The notes under the pieces are model-generated. The model was not told where the DNA came from. It saw only the letters and a list, made by a program, of their open reading frames with translations, and did not search any database. DNA of 64,000 nucleotides from Ananas comosus (Eukaryota > Streptophyta > Magnoliopsida > Poales > Bromeliaceae), in assembly GCF_001540865.1 (NCBI RefSeq), contig NC_033635.1, positions 10,047,565 through 10,111,564 of the forward strand, in the 5' to 3' direction. Shown in pieces: positions 45,901-58,640 of the stretch (the first letter of the stretch is position 1; the number at the start of each line of letters is the position of its first letter). The position numbers were made by a program, and so were the translations under genes.

Positions 45901-48900
45901 TGGCACGGTGTGTACCGGTCCGTACCGATGAGTGTCGGTCACAAAAAATACATGTGTGCCAACACATAATGGCATGAAATATTGATTTTCTTTAGCAATA
46001 AAATGTTCTAATTGCTTATTATGTATCTTTATCAAATCTTTTAAATTTTATTGAGAAATTATTTACTAATTTAAAGAAAAAAGAGTTTTGAGCTCTGCTA
46101 TCGGCACAGGGACTATATTGTGTCGGTATCTTGTTGGCATGATACGGCACGGTGAATATGGTCTGTGTCGATGGGCACTTAAATTCTTGGTGTAGACTTT
46201 GCTAATATCAACTTCATCTAAATTAGGGTTCTGTTTAGGCTAAACCCTTGAACTAATTTGAACCGGAACTAGCCTCCCAAGTTGCATCCCTACAGTTTGG
46301 GGGTCTCTATACATTTTACCCTTATAATAATTAATAAATAGTGTGCAATAAAGCATAAAATAATGCTACCATTCTCCATGATCTCTTTTGGTTTATGAGA
46401 ACTAGCGATAATGTTAATATAAATACTACTGGATAAGCCAAATATGTTGTGACGCCCCGACTTCCCAGGGGGTCACCCATCCTAGGACTACTCCCGTCCT
46501 AGCACGCTTAACTCTCTTAACCTTTTGGGTCTAGCCACCACCCAAAATGCTTAAGCCGGGTTAAGAGTTTTAGCCTATTATATCTCATATATAGGACTAT
46601 CTGGGGTCTCACATATGTGTTGTTTAATTTTCTTTGTTTAATGTGAAAGAATGTGCTATCATTCAATAAAGCTGAGAAATATTTTCCATCACATTCTTTA
46701 ATACAAGTTCTCGTTAAATTAAATTAGTGAGCGTTTGGTTCCTTAGGAAAGTGTAAAAACTACTTTCTGGAAATAATTTTTATTTTTCATATAAAATAGT
46801 ATGGAAAATGAAAACACTATTTTTTATAAAATTTGGAAAAAAATACTTAAAAAATCTACTTTTTCTAGAAACAAAACAAATGGAAATACCTTTTTATCTA
46901 GAAAACTATTTTCTGAAATATTTTTCGGAAAACTGAACGTCCTCTTAGCGATACTTTGGCAAATTGCAATACTTATATGAGTTGGGCGAGGCTCCTCTAA
47001 ATTTGGTTTTTCGAAAAATATCTCAGAGAATAGCTTTGTGTTGGAAAAGAATGGCAGGTCAATCTCGAATAAAAACACTTAGATGGCTGTATGAGCATAA
47101 ACTGTGGCAAGTAGCTAAGTCTTTCTATAAGCCAAATGCTTATAGAGATCATGGCAGGTCAATCTCTTGCCCTAGCTTGCCTTAGCATTTGATAATAATA
47201 CTTTAAGAGCGTTGGTGGGAGGCTTATTCTGTTATGAAATTTATTCAAATATTTCTATTGGAATTTCTCAACTTTGAGATGTGCTTTATAGCCACTTTAT
47301 CTTTTGACGGCAGATTTCTCAACAAATAATAAGCCATTAATTTGTGCCATCTTTCTTTTGCATACTTTGAAGGTAGATCCTTATGAAGTCTTTAATGCGT
47401 TCTTTGGTGAGTCAAGTGGACTTTTTGGAGCTGACATAGATCCTGGGGGAATCAGATTTAGTACAAAAGACAACCGTCGCCAGGATCTTGATATTCGGTA
47501 AATGTCCCATTTCAATCTCATCATGCAAAATGCTTACTTTTGGTATGTAGAAATTAGTAATGGTAAATGTCCTATTTCAATCACATCTTGATATTCGGTA
47601 ACGTCCTATTTCAATCACATCATGCAAACTGCTTACTTTTGGTATGTAGAAATTACTAATGGTAGTGTACCTGAACTTCAAGTGAAGTATCTCTTAGCTC
47701 ACCCTGCTTAATTTCTATTCCAGTCAGGATGCTTTGTTAAACTACATATATTCTCCAAAGCGAATAAACAAAATAATATTTAAATTTAGTTATCACATCA
47801 TCTTTACAGATGCTATTAATTTATCTCTGAGAAATGATTGGACTGCTTATTTAGTTATCAAATCATATCTTCAGGATGGTCTAATAGTTGACTAATACTA
47901 TTTTGGATATGATATAGGAGGGTAAATGGCTAGCAATCATTGCGATGTCATTTATTGAAGCTGAATTAGCTATGTTATCATTGCTTCGTCTGAAAAATTA
48001 ATCAGAATTTGAGCAATGAGACAATCGAAATAAAAATTAAATTTCAATGCCTTTATTGAATCAAATCAAAGTTTAATGACCATAATGAAATTTCAAAAAA
48101 GTTTGGTGACAATAAGATCGTAAATAGTGGATAGCAGTACATAGTGTTTGGGGGATGTCAAAGTGAATAGCGGATAGCCGGCACCATAGCGGCCGCTATG
48201 AACCTATGGCGGGATTCATAATAAATTATTTAAATGCTTATATTCCTAACTGAATTTGTATTTAAAATGATAGTAGTAATATATTAGTTCCAAGTATAGA
48301 AGTATAACTCCTTTTAATTTCTCTATATTTTTATTCCATGTAGTGTTTCTACTTAGCATAGTGATCCTTAATGGCCTATCGATAAACCTGTGTTGTTGCC
48401 ATGTTTTCTTTCACCCTATGAATAAAATTATAATTTTCTTGTTCATTTCTTTTGTACCTTATTGTTGTAATTACTTGCTAATTTTGAAAAATGAGGGTTT
48501 TGGAATCATACTATTGGTACGGGGGTGAGACCTTTGTCGGTATGGCACGACATGGTGAGCACACTCCGTGGCAGTGAGCACTTGTAACCTTTCTTGAGAC
48601 TTTGGATGAGTTAGACATATTTTTTTGCTTTTGTTCTGTTTGGGGAGGAGGGTATCTACTTGTGACAAAAGGTTCTGCTGAGACCTAAAACATAAAGGAC
48701 TGTTCGTGTTGATGAACTTTTTCGCAAGAACAAGGGCAATCAGGATCTCAAGACTCGGAAACAGTGATTATGCAAGGAATGATATGGTTCCCCATTCTTC
48801 TGGCCTACAGAACTAGAAATATTGTAGTATTTAGAGATCCTAGAAATTGTTCTTTTCTGAGAATAAAAAATTTTACCAGCATTGTCCCATATGAATAAGG

Positions 48901-51900
48901 TAGGGTTTATACTTGGTTGGTAAGAGACCCAAAAATTTGGTCTTAACCAGAGATATGAATTATATAACTTGTTTAATTTGTGAGCACTCCTGTCTTCCTC
49001 TACAATACTGATTTCCCATTCACCATGGCCTACCTTCATTATATCCAAATTAATTACCATCCTTTAGTGATATAGCATGATCGCTTTGCTTACACTTTAG
49101 GCAGCAGTTATTTTATCTCTCTCTGCTGTATGATGAACAGTTGTTAATGTCAAATAAGGTTTTTACATCAGTATGGATGAATGGATCAGTAATAACTAAC
49201 TATTGGACAACAGTCCATTGTGGATGTTATTCCATTTGTGTTTTGTAAAATCCAAAACGGAAGTTGAAACATCCAATGAGATGACACTTAATCAGAACTG
49301 AGAGGAAACTGGACAATTTTAATTTTAATACTATAATTATGTCTGCTAGAAAACTGAAACCAAAAAACCAAAACCAAAACTATTTAGACATGCGAACTGA
49401 CATACTTAAAATGTTGAAGTCGACCCTTGTCTTAACTGTGCTATTTAAATAGTTATGTATCTCTGAATATTTATGCATGTTTGTCTGTATCTTCCCTCTT
49501 GACTATATTTGTATTGCCTATTTGGGACCAAGATCAGTTCACACTTTTGTAGCATTGACTATCATTTTATGATGAGTTGCTGTACAGCTTTTGGTAGGGA
49601 AAGGGCTAAAGAGGTACAAATAATAATGTTTAGAAAATCTTTTGAATATCTAGGGGCATAAACTTTATCTCAGAATGGCTATCCAGTTAAATTTCCTGCG
49701 ATTATTTTTTTTTTCCAGAAGTTTATTTATTTCTCTTCCTTTTAAATTTCTTAGTTTGTTTTTTCTGTCTCTTTTCCGTAATCATTTTTGCTGCCAGAAG
49801 TTTCTTTGTTTCTTAGTTCATTCTGTAATCCTATTCTATTGCAGCTACGGCCTTTCGTTGACCTTTGAAGAATCAGTTTTTGGAGGAAGACAAGAATTTA
49901 ATATTTCTCGTTTTGAAACCTGTGACGACTGTAATGGTTCAGGTGCGAAATCTAGCAATTCCATAAAGCCGTGCGCTGAGTGTGGAGGTAGGGGTGGAGT
50001 AATGAAAACTCAAAGAACACCCCTTGGTGTAGTTTCTCAGGTCTGTTTAAACCAAGAACTTATTCTTTCATGGTGACTTAAATTTGGAGTTTAATCAAAT
50101 ATGAGCATGTTGCTTTTTTTCCCTCTCGATTTAGCCTGTAAACTAGACAGTATGATATGATCTTCTTTTTTTTTTTCCTGTTCTGCTCTCTCTCAGTTTC
50201 TCTCTCTCACGATATAAACGTTCCATAGATATCTACTTGTGCAAAATGCGATGGGGAGGGCAAGATAATCACTGAACATTGCAAACGTTGCAGTGGTGAA
50301 GGCAGAGTACAAGCAAAGCGAAATATCAAACTGGATATACCAGCTGGTATTGATGATGGATATACCATACAAATGCAGGGAGAAGGAAACATCAATAAGA
50401 AAAAGTAAGAATCTATATATTCAGAACAGTTTGTTCATTCTTAACAGCTTCAAGTAATCCAGTATTTAGTAATGTTGGGAACTTCTATGTACTATTATAC
50501 TTTCATCTAGTTTGACATAAAGATTATTGACTGTACTTATCACAGTATCTGCTGTACTGGAGTTAATGACTAAATGGTCCAAAACAGCTGCAGAACTTCC
50601 ATTAGAAGTCTTTTTTGTTTTCAATGTTTTCAATTGTCTATTTTTAAGCCTTCCATGTGTTGATTTTTGTGCACGGAGAGATACTGTTGACGAATGTTTG
50701 GAAGTGTCTTTACAGTCTTTGCATTTTATAAAGCTAGTTTTCTTTTTTATTCTCATATGTTGTGTTTATGATGCATGGAACTTCTCATAATGTATTAAAC
50801 TTTTAGTCTTTTAGCTGCTGTAGACATTGTTATTGCAGTAACATACCTTTAACTATTTATTTGACTATGCAGGGGTATAAAGGGTGATCTCTATATCTCC
50901 ATCCTTGTCAAAGAAAAGCAAGGAATCGGAAGGGATGGGATTAATTTGTACTCGGATATAAGCATTGATTATACTGAAGCAATTCTTGGAACTAAAGTCA
51001 AGGTCAGCTTTATGTTCCAAGTAGTTTGATCTTATATCGAAACTATACTGAGGTTTTGATTGTTTGTTTTAACTTTAAAACAATTCATCGAAGAATCTAG
51101 GTCATTTCTTTCATGAGATCTCGAGTGCTGAAATATCATATTTTTATTGTCTTTCTTTATTTCTCAAAAGCTTGTATTTGAGCTGCCAAAAACAGATTTA
51201 TGTTATTGTGGAGAATCAATTACAAAATTTCTACCATAATGTTTTGAATTTTACAATACTTAAGCTCTTCTGAAGTTTCTATTGAATCTTACAATAAAAC
51301 CTATTTGAGAATGTAATCATTTTCTTTTGATGTACCTAGCTGTTATGGGAAAAAAAAAGAAAAGAAAAAAAAAAAACTGGTCATCACTTCTCATGGAAAG
51401 GTGAAATGCAATGTCAGGTTGAAACAATTGAAGGGTACAGAGATCTCCAAATTCCTTCTGGTACCCAACCGGGAGAAAAGCTGAAATTTGCTAACTTGGG
51501 AGTTCCGCACATCGATGTACCTTCAGTTCGAGGCGATCACTACTTTATTGTAAGGGTAGAGATCCCAAAGAATATCAGGTTCAAGTCCTCATATGTGGTT
51601 CTTTACTAGATTTATTGTTGTACAGATTCTTTTCTTTAAATTTGAGTTATCAATTCATTTTTATTTCACTCCTTTATCGTCACCATCACAGTAATGCGGA
51701 ACGCTTGCTAGTTGAACAACTAGCCTCTTTAAAGAAAACCAAGGATTATCCTATATCAGCAGAGGGTAATTTTCTTTCTTGTCATAGTTGTGAAATAGAA
51801 GTTTTTTGGATGGCCATTAAAATTGTTTTCTGCATCTTTTCCTAGAAATACTCTCCAACAACAACAATAAACTTAAGTCGGGGAATCGAAGGAACCCTCC

Positions 51901-52558
51901 TTCAAAGAGGAGTAAATTCTGGAGCTCTATCAGGAACTTGTTTGGGTATGTTCCACTGGGCACTTTTTATGTCCATTAATAAACATTTACTTTAACAGAA
52001 TTATCATTTTTCGTCTATAATTTGTTGTGAATAACAAAGTCGATGTATAATTTATTTACCTGTTAAATTTTAACCTTGGAAAAACTACGCATTGATATTG
52101 CAAAATATATGAGATGGAATGCACGGCTATTCTTCGTTAGGCACTGCGCAGGGTGATGTGGGACACTGGGTGCAGGCAATAATTTCTCCTTATTATAGTT
52201 GACCCATTTATTCAAATCCTAGGATCAATAGGGAAACTGCAATATTTCTATTGTAAAACAATTGATAGGCTTTATTTTCAATACCGTAGAGTATCTATAT
52301 GCTGTTGCTCATTTTTGTGACGAATGCATTTCTCTCTTTTATCGTTACAGAGGAGGCCGAGGTTCCACGGAATTTGCATCTCTGAGTGTGCTAGCACCAG
52401 TACCGGCACGGCCTCTTCAAAGATCAGTTGATCCTGCAGTTTCAGTATCCATATTTGGGGTTTTACTCTTAGCATTCTTCGTCTCCTTAAGAGGTAGAAC
52501 TATTCGCTGCTTATTTCTAAAGAATCACCCTTCAACTCTACCTAGATTTGTCAAATGA
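42915..52558 (+). CDS. Plastid-targeted type I (DnaJA) J-protein co-chaperone with C-terminal membrane segment
   Basis: Eleven exons join in frame to 542 residues: 42915-43208, 45264-45332, 45553-45648, 47373-47497, 49845-50040, 50229-50404, 50873-51002, 51418-51578, 51692-51765, 51846-51945 and 52351-52558. Residues 1-70 are Ser/Arg/Ala-rich, as in a chloroplast transit peptide. The J domain (about 71-140) starts [18 protein letters not shown] and has HPD at 100-102, needed to stimulate Hsp70 ATPase. Four zinc-binding motifs follow: CDDCNGSG (221), CAECGGRG (238), CAKCDGEG (264) and CKRCSGEG (278). The C-terminal substrate-binding domain includes [20 protein letters not shown] and [13 protein letters not shown] basic linker ([11 protein letters not shown]) precedes a predicted membrane helix at about 503-519 ([17 protein letters not shown]). 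Classical DnaJ proteins (about 375 residues) lack this tail. A membrane-bound plastid DnaJ resembling Arabidopsis At3g17830-type proteins is likely. Exon 1 is very GC-rich. Confidence 0.95.
43981..44959. mobile_element. hAT-like element (CAAGG-TTTAAAGTGCCG ends) in DnaJ intron 1, with assembly gap
   Basis: Ends CAAGGATTAAAGTGCCG and CGGCACTTTAAACCTTG, flanked by ATTTTCAG (43973-43980 and 44960-44967). The duplicated pseudogene has the empty site 'gaaattttcagcattg' near 25340. It contains many GTGCCGTACCGTGCC phrases, T-runs and the 20-N gap at 44191-44210. A longer relative of 45847-46189. Confidence 0.92.
44191..44210. other. Assembly gap (20 N)
   Basis: The only multi-base gap in the window. 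It lies inside the hAT-like insertion in DnaJ intron 1, beside T-homopolymers. It does not touch an exon. Confidence 0.99.
45847..46189. mobile_element. hAT-like MITE in DnaJ intron 3
   Basis: Ends CAAGGATTTAAGTGCCG and GGGCACTTAAATTCTTG with the perfect 8-bp duplication GTGTAGAC (45839-45846 and 46190-46197). 343 bp, non-coding. The same insertion, decayed, is present in the DnaJ duplicate at 26382-26606. Confidence 0.93.
46285..46940. repeat. Dispersed repeat shared with the caleosin 3' flanks
   Basis: 'tctatacattttacccttat', 'tttatgagaactagcgataa' and 'gtgttgtttaattttctttg' match 40450-40720 and 22780-22960. A third copy outside the caleosin genes suggests a transposable element rather than gene sequence. 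It is interrupted by a Cassandra solo LTR. Confidence 0.65.
46449..46613 (-). mobile_element. Cassandra solo LTR (5S-like), DnaJ intron 3
   Basis: Reverse complement of the 5486-5651 LTR: starts TGTGACGCCC, contains 'ggtcacccatcc' and 'agcacgcttaac', ends GGTCTCACA. Flanked by TATGT on both sides (46444-46448 and 46614-46618). 165 bp. Confidence 0.93.
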
Positions 52559-53689
52559 GACGGATAACTAATTAAATACCCCAACGTTTTCTTAAAAAAA
52601 GGAAAACAAAATCTTCATAGCATTATCTCATCTCAATATATGGAAATACTCTCCCTATCGCGGGAGAATATTCAGTAAGTTTTAAGATCCTCTCAATTTT
52701 GCTATGCTCGCGTAATCTTTATATGAATCAGGGGATGGTGTATTATGTGATGTATTTTCTCATATTTTCATTCTTCCTATAAACGAAAATACAAGCATTT
52801 ATAGAGACCTTTTTTGATCTGGAAATATCATCATGAAATGTGAATCTGAAACAAAAAAAGAAAAGAAAAGAAAAGATGGCAATTAGCTTATCGTGTTGCT
52901 CAGTAGTTTGAATGGAGTACACTCTGTTTGCTCATTTATTGACACAAAAAAGTCGGAGATCTAATGTTTTATTTGTATTTTTGTTTCATATTTTTTATAG
53001 TTTAATTGTATATCCTTATGTTTTATCTCAACCCTGATCAACTATTCTTTCTCTCACACTCTGGATTTTCTTTGTAGTGGTTACTTGAAATGGAGAAAAA
53101 TGTATAGAACTTATCTGAACTACGGTCTCATTTGATCCGACTATCAGCCTTTCATTCAGTGTAAAATTTAGGTTCGTCAATCTGATGAATTAGATGAAAA
53201 ATATGCTAGTAAGTGTATATAGAAAACAACACATTCAAATTTGCAAGTTGAAGATTCATTAAATGACTCAAATCAAATAAATTAGTTTACATAGGAAAAT
53301 CAAAATTTTTGAATGTTAGGTGATCAAATCGAAATGGATCATAATTTTGATAAGTTTCTATGCATTTTTACGTAGTAGTAATTGAGTAGTAAGTGTTTAT
53401 ATTTTGGTGGTAATGTATGATTGGACTGCTGTTTGCTTCTGTAGAAGGGGTGATTCTGATCCTAATAAATTGACTCTCGGTAGTGGATATAACAAAATTC
53501 TTTTTAAATTTTTTTTTTTTCCAGAAATGTATGAATAGTTGATGAACTTTTGGTTGTTTGAATAGTTTATTTTTCAGATTATTTGGTGATATCTGAATTT
53601 TGGGTGAAAGAACATAGGAGGCTGTTAAAAAATGTTGTAAATTAATCCACTAATGTGAGTATTTTTAAAACTACTCATTGCTGAATAAT

Positions 53690-54012
53690 TTTTAGGGTTA
53701 GTATCAATTTGCCCTCCCATGGGATTTAGCATATTTTCATTTTGTCCTCCTCTGGTAGTGCAAAAATTTTTACTTAATTATTCTGTAATTTTATTTTTAT
53801 TTTGTTGTTGAGATCTATTGTCAAGGTGCGTAGCAAAGTAATAGCTTATGCAAACTAAATCACGGGAAACTATAATTTATCATTTTATCGTTTTATAGCA
53901 CGTATTTTATCTTGTGGCTTGTAAAAAGTATTATTTTACTATCTTATTTAACGGTAGAAAGTGCGGAATAGTTAAGTGCGGTTTTTTAAACTATAAGGTG
54001 GCTAAGTGAGAA
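53690..54012. mobile_element. MITE-like repeat, 'accacaggatagttaa' family, copy 3
   Basis: 'gtatcaatttgccctcccat', 'ttacttaattattctgtaat' and an inverted counterpart near 53960-54010. It lies in the 3' flank of DnaJ (52559-54400), which otherwise shows no gene. Confidence 0.5.
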
Positions 54013-54349
54013 CATACTCACACTTATTTTTGTGTACATTCTTAACCTAAAAAAGTCTTAAAAAGATGCAAGTTGCTCCATTTATATGATTATATATTTA
54101 CAAAACTTTTTTAGGTCCACTCGTAACAACATCGTAAAAATACGTAACTCATTTTTCCATTTGTCAACTTCGTCGAATTTGATCTAGATTCTGAAATTGT
54201 GACCTGTGTATACACACTATAAGTTTTTGATGCACCATTAATTCACAAATCACCATTGTCGATTAGTAGGAGCAATTGTTTGTTTGGTTAAGTGTATCGA
54301 TACATAAGAGTTGAGATAGAATACTTTTTTTTCGTAAGCATCAGAAGCT

Positions 54350-54397
<48 letters not shown>

Positions 54398-54951
54398 CTC
54401 TTCAAGCAATGGAGTCACTCCAAAACTAGTTATACATCTCAATGAGCACTTTTTCATGAATGTTTTTTTTGAGGAAAAGATAATATGCTATTTTTTTCAT
54501 TTATTAAAAGTATGAATCAAACAACATGGCTGAGGTAAAGGAAAACCTCGGCAGAAGCAAGAAGCAAGGAGGAAAAAAAAAAAAAAACCAAGAATGTTGG
54601 CTTTTAGACGATAGAATAACCTTCCACTGGTTTGTCAACGTTTTGGTCTTAGCTACCGTTATTAGTGGGTCTGTGTAAGCATTTATAAAAATAACACTAT
54701 TTCTTGAATCTCATATGATCCACCAGCAGACTATTAGACTGGTTAATCTTATTCGAATAGATTGCGATCTATCTATTTCTTAACATCCACCTATTTCACG
54801 TGCTTCTCATGTCGTCCTTCAAATCTCTAGACTCAACTCTCTCTAGGGTTATCGCAATCAGAAATTTATTAATAACACATTGTGTGAATAGATGGTCCAC
54901 TGTCTCCTCTTCGACGTCATAGAGCGCATATTTTGTGTTTCCCGTCCACTA

Positions 54952-57900
54952 TCTATACTACTTATAAAAGCGTGAGTTTTGAAATTTTTTTCTTTCCAAA
55001 AATGTCTCTATCTTTTTTACTAATATTGTCATGTCCAGTAAATTTCAACCACTCATTTTAAATAAATCTTTAAATAATAATTTATTCTTAAATATAGATC
55101 TTAAGTTTTCGCCATTAGATCTCAACCAACGAATAAAAATAAAAGTATCTGTCATTTTTGTTGACAAAATTACCCTCTATATCCGTTATCTCCCATCTAC
55201 GCCGCGTTTCTCAGATATTTTTTTTTCTACCCACCATACGTAAAACTAAATTTATCTCTTATCTAACGTAATACCCGCCAATCATGCAATACCTTCGCTA
55301 ATCACATAATACGTAAAATTAAATTTATTTGCTGTCAACATGTAGTATTCAAAATTAAACTTGAAATTGGTAATGCCCGCATAAATTTAATACCCGCGAA
55401 TTTGATAATTTTAATTTTAATTTATGATAGTAGGTTTTTCCTTAAATAAAATAGTAGATTTAATTTCGACGAGTATTAAAATTTGGCGCGCCATAAAAGC
55501 GTTAAATATTGTTTAAAATATTTTAATACCCCAAATCAAAACTAAATCGTTAATTAAATATAATTTTAAATATTTTTAACAAAATATTCAATATTTAAAT
55601 AATGCGTCGTAAAAGCATAGAATATTTTTTAAAAAAATTAATACCTGCCCAATCAAAACAAAATCGTTAATTAAATATAATTTTAAATATTTTTACCAAA
55701 ATATTCAACACCAAAATATTCTCCGAGTTCTCAAATATAAAATATATTTCATCTATTTTAAATAAATCTTCAAATAATAATTTATTCTCAAATATAGATC
55801 TTAAGTTTTCGCTATTGGATATTATCCAACAAATAAAAATAAAAGTATCTATTATTTTTGTTGACAAAAATATCCTCTTTTTCAAATATTTTTTTCTACC
55901 CAACAATCATGTAATACGTAAAACTAAATTTATCTCTTATCTAACGTCCTACCCGCCAATCACATAATATCTCCGCTAATCACGTAATAGGTAAAATTAA
56001 ATTTATTTGCTGCCAACATGTAATGCCCGCAAAAATTTAATACCCGCGAATTTGATAATTTGAATTTTAATTTATCATAGTAGATTTTTTCGTAAATAAA
56101 ATACCAGATCTAATTGTGACCAAAATTAAAATTTGGCGTACCATAAAAGCGTTAAACACCGTCAAAAATATTTTAATACCCGCGAATATCATAAACTAAA
56201 TCGTTAATTAAAAATAATTTTAAATATTTTTACCAAAATATTCAACACCAATAAAATTATCCAAGAACTCAAATATAAAATATATTGGATCGATTTGAAA
56301 TATAATCTTGAAATAGATTAATTTTCAAATATAGATCTTAAGATAACGCTAACACACATTAGCCAACGAATAAAAATAAAAATAACTAATTATTTTGGAT
56401 GACAAAAATATGCTATGAATCAAATATAGATTCATACTCAACAATCAAGATAATACGTAAAACTAAATTCATTAGCATTTGGAGAGACACTATTGTAAAC
56501 AATTCAGTTATTGTATAAAAATAGTGCACTTTAATATCGATAATTAGGATAAATGTACTTTTTAATATTTTATTTTTTTATGGTATTTTAAATTTATTTA
56601 TCAGGATCAATTTAGCAAAATTTTATAAGTAAAATTGTGCTTAATCCACTTATTCCAAAAACTCAAGAAATAAAATTAAGCTAAATTTTTTACTTATATG
56701 AATTCTTATTAAATTTACATTTTTTTTTAATTTTATCTATTCTGATGATTTACTAATATTTATTTTATTGTTTTTTTTACTTACAATGCAATTTGTACGG
56801 AAGGGGAACTAATGGTGACATTTTCAAATAGTTTAGTGACGAATTTTGTATTTTTTTTATTAGGGTTATTTGCATACACGTCCCTGCAAACATAGTGAAT
56901 TGCGGAAATATCCCTGCAAAACGGAAACTCCATAAGTTGTCCCTACAAAAGTCCTAATTTATGCAGATATGTCCCTCTGATTAACATCTGTTAGAGAACT
57001 GTTTATTTTTTAACAGTTTTCATGTAAAATGACCATTTTGCCCTCACAAATATATCCCTCCAAAAGCATCTTCCCCTTCTCTTTCTCTTCCCCTTCCTCT
57101 TCGGGCCGCCGGAGCGGATGGTGGTGATGGCACGGGTCGAGCTCGCCGGCGACGAAGAAGAGGGAAGAGAAAGAATGAGAGGAAGAAAAAAAGGGAAGAG
57201 GAAGAAGGAGAGGAAGAGGGAGAGGAAGAGGGAAGAGAAAGATGAGGAGGGAAAGGGTTCGTCGCCGCGCGTCGCCGCCACATCTCCTCCTTCGCCGGTG
57301 ACGAAGAAGAGGTAAGAGGAAGAGGAAGAGGAAAAGAAAAAGGTAGAGGAAGAAGAAGAGGGAGAGGGAGAGGGTTTGCCGTTGCCGTCGCATCTTCTCC
57401 CTCGCCGGCGATGAAGAAGAGGGAAGAGGAAAAGGGAGAGGAAGAAAAAGGGAGAAAAGGGAAGAGGGAGAGGAAGAAGGAGGAAAAGAAAGAGAGAGGG
57501 TTCGCCGTCGCCGCCGTCGTCGCCGCCGTCGCTGCCGCCGCCGCCCTCGCCGGCGACGAAGAAGAGGAAAGAAGAAGAGGAGGAAGAAGAAGAAGGGTAG
57601 AATCGTAAATTTACGTTATAATTAACCATGGTTAAGTATTTTAACCGTGGTTAACGAAAATTTTCTAACAGTACTTAACGGCAGGGACATATCTGCATAA
57701 CTTTAGACTTTTGCAGGGATAACTTATAAAGTTTCCGTTTTGCAGGGATATTTCTGCAATTCACTATATTTGTAGGGACGTGTATGCAAATAACCTTTTT
57801 TTTAATAATACCATGATAGATTTTGTGTTCTTTCTTTTATGATATTGTAATTCTATTTTTTATTTCTATCATTTTATTTTAGTAATGATTAAATATTATT

Positions 57901-57978
57901 TATCGAATCTATAATATTTATTTATAAATTTTTTTTTTTAGTATTTGTGTGACGTGCGTTGCACGTGCACTTAACTAG
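54952..57978 (+). mobile_element. Non-autonomous Helitron, complete, 3.0 kb
   Basis: 5' end TCTATACTACTTATAAAAGC preceded by A. 3' end has the hairpin ACGTGC-GTT-GCACGT, then GCACTTAACTAG followed by T, i.e. insertion between A and T without target duplication. These are Helitron hallmarks. The interior holds two or three direct repeats ('ttaagttttcgccattagat' at about 55090 and 55800, weaker at about 56340) and the nested element 56863-57794. No Rep/helicase frame. Confidence 0.92.
56863..57794. mobile_element. Long-TIR foldback element with purine-rich cargo, nested in the Helitron
   Basis: Arms of about 190 bp: 'ggttatttgcatacacgtcc' and inverted 'ggacgtgtatgcaaataacc'. The core has four modules, each starting near CGCCGGCGACGAAGAAGAGG (57149, 57293, 57402, 57548) and followed by GGAAGAGG runs. 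Open frames on both strands are repeat products. Related to the 'gggttaatttcatacaa' family. A T-rich direct repeat at both sides may be its target duplication. Confidence 0.8.
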
Positions 57979-58278
57979 TTTCTTCAAAAGGTTGTCTATT
58001 GTAGCTGTTCTTTTTCTAAGGATGAGCCAGGTAAATACTTGCACTTTCAGGAGTATTTCGAGTCTCCAAATCTTACTTGCGTGAGCATCCCTTGTACTCC
58101 CATTGTTTAGGGCCGAATAGGTAGATCTCACGATGAATCTTCCATTGATAGTCCACTGCCACTTCACTCTATCCGGTCTCTATTCTAATTTGAATCTAGA
58201 AACTCTTTCCCTAATAAGTGCTTCAATGCATGAACTGTGCCTGTCTCTAAATGCTTGCACTTTTTCATGAAATTGTTT

Positions 58279-58640
58279 GGGTAAATTGCATGTCTGGTCA
58301 TCAAACAATGAGGCTGGTGACATCGTGGTCCTTCAAGCTCTAATTTGTTGTAATTTTTAGTTTGAACTTTTTAAATTATTACAATCAAGTCTTATAATTC
58401 AATTTAGTTGACTAAATATTGAGATATTGCTAGTGTAGAACTGATGATTAATGGTGTGTCAATAATTAAGATGCCGCTTTTTATATCAACGATGTATCAA
58501 TATTTAGCTAAATTGGATCATGAGATTTGATAGCAACAATTCTGAAAGTTGGAGTCAGAAATTATAAGAAATTAAAGTTTGAGCATTAATGTGTCGCCTG
58601 TATCATAGTTTGAGGACCAAACATACAATTTTATCCAAAT
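58279..58640. mobile_element. MITE with ATTGCATGTCTGGTC ends, 3' of cytochrome b561
   Basis: Left 'taaattgcatgtctggtcat', right 'ggaccaaacatacaatttta', imperfect inverted repeats. The interior carries 'aagctctaatttgttgtaat' and its inverse. It separates the LINE remnant from the gene's 3' untranslated region. Confidence 0.65.

Larger units (their letters stand above)
54460..58200 (-). pseudogene. L1-type LINE remnant (reverse-transcriptase zinc-binding region), split by a Helitron
   Basis: On the minus strand, 58167-57979 encodes WQWTINGRFIVRSTYSALNN and SKIWRLEILLKVQVFTWL with RKRTATIDNLLKK. This is the pattern of the zf-RVT domain that ends plant LINE ORF2 proteins. Beyond the Helitron, 54951 downward continues with CALYDVEEETVDHLF and a trailing Cys. 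The 3' end lies near 54460 in a short A-rich tail. Stops and the inserted Helitron show it is dead. The 5' part is missing or replaced by 58279-58640. Confidence 0.75.

Noticed and set aside
57003..57629. 208-residue minus-strand frame rich in Ser, Phe and Leu
   Set aside because: Product of purine-rich repeats within a nested foldback element. It recurs at 62522-63184 for the same reason.
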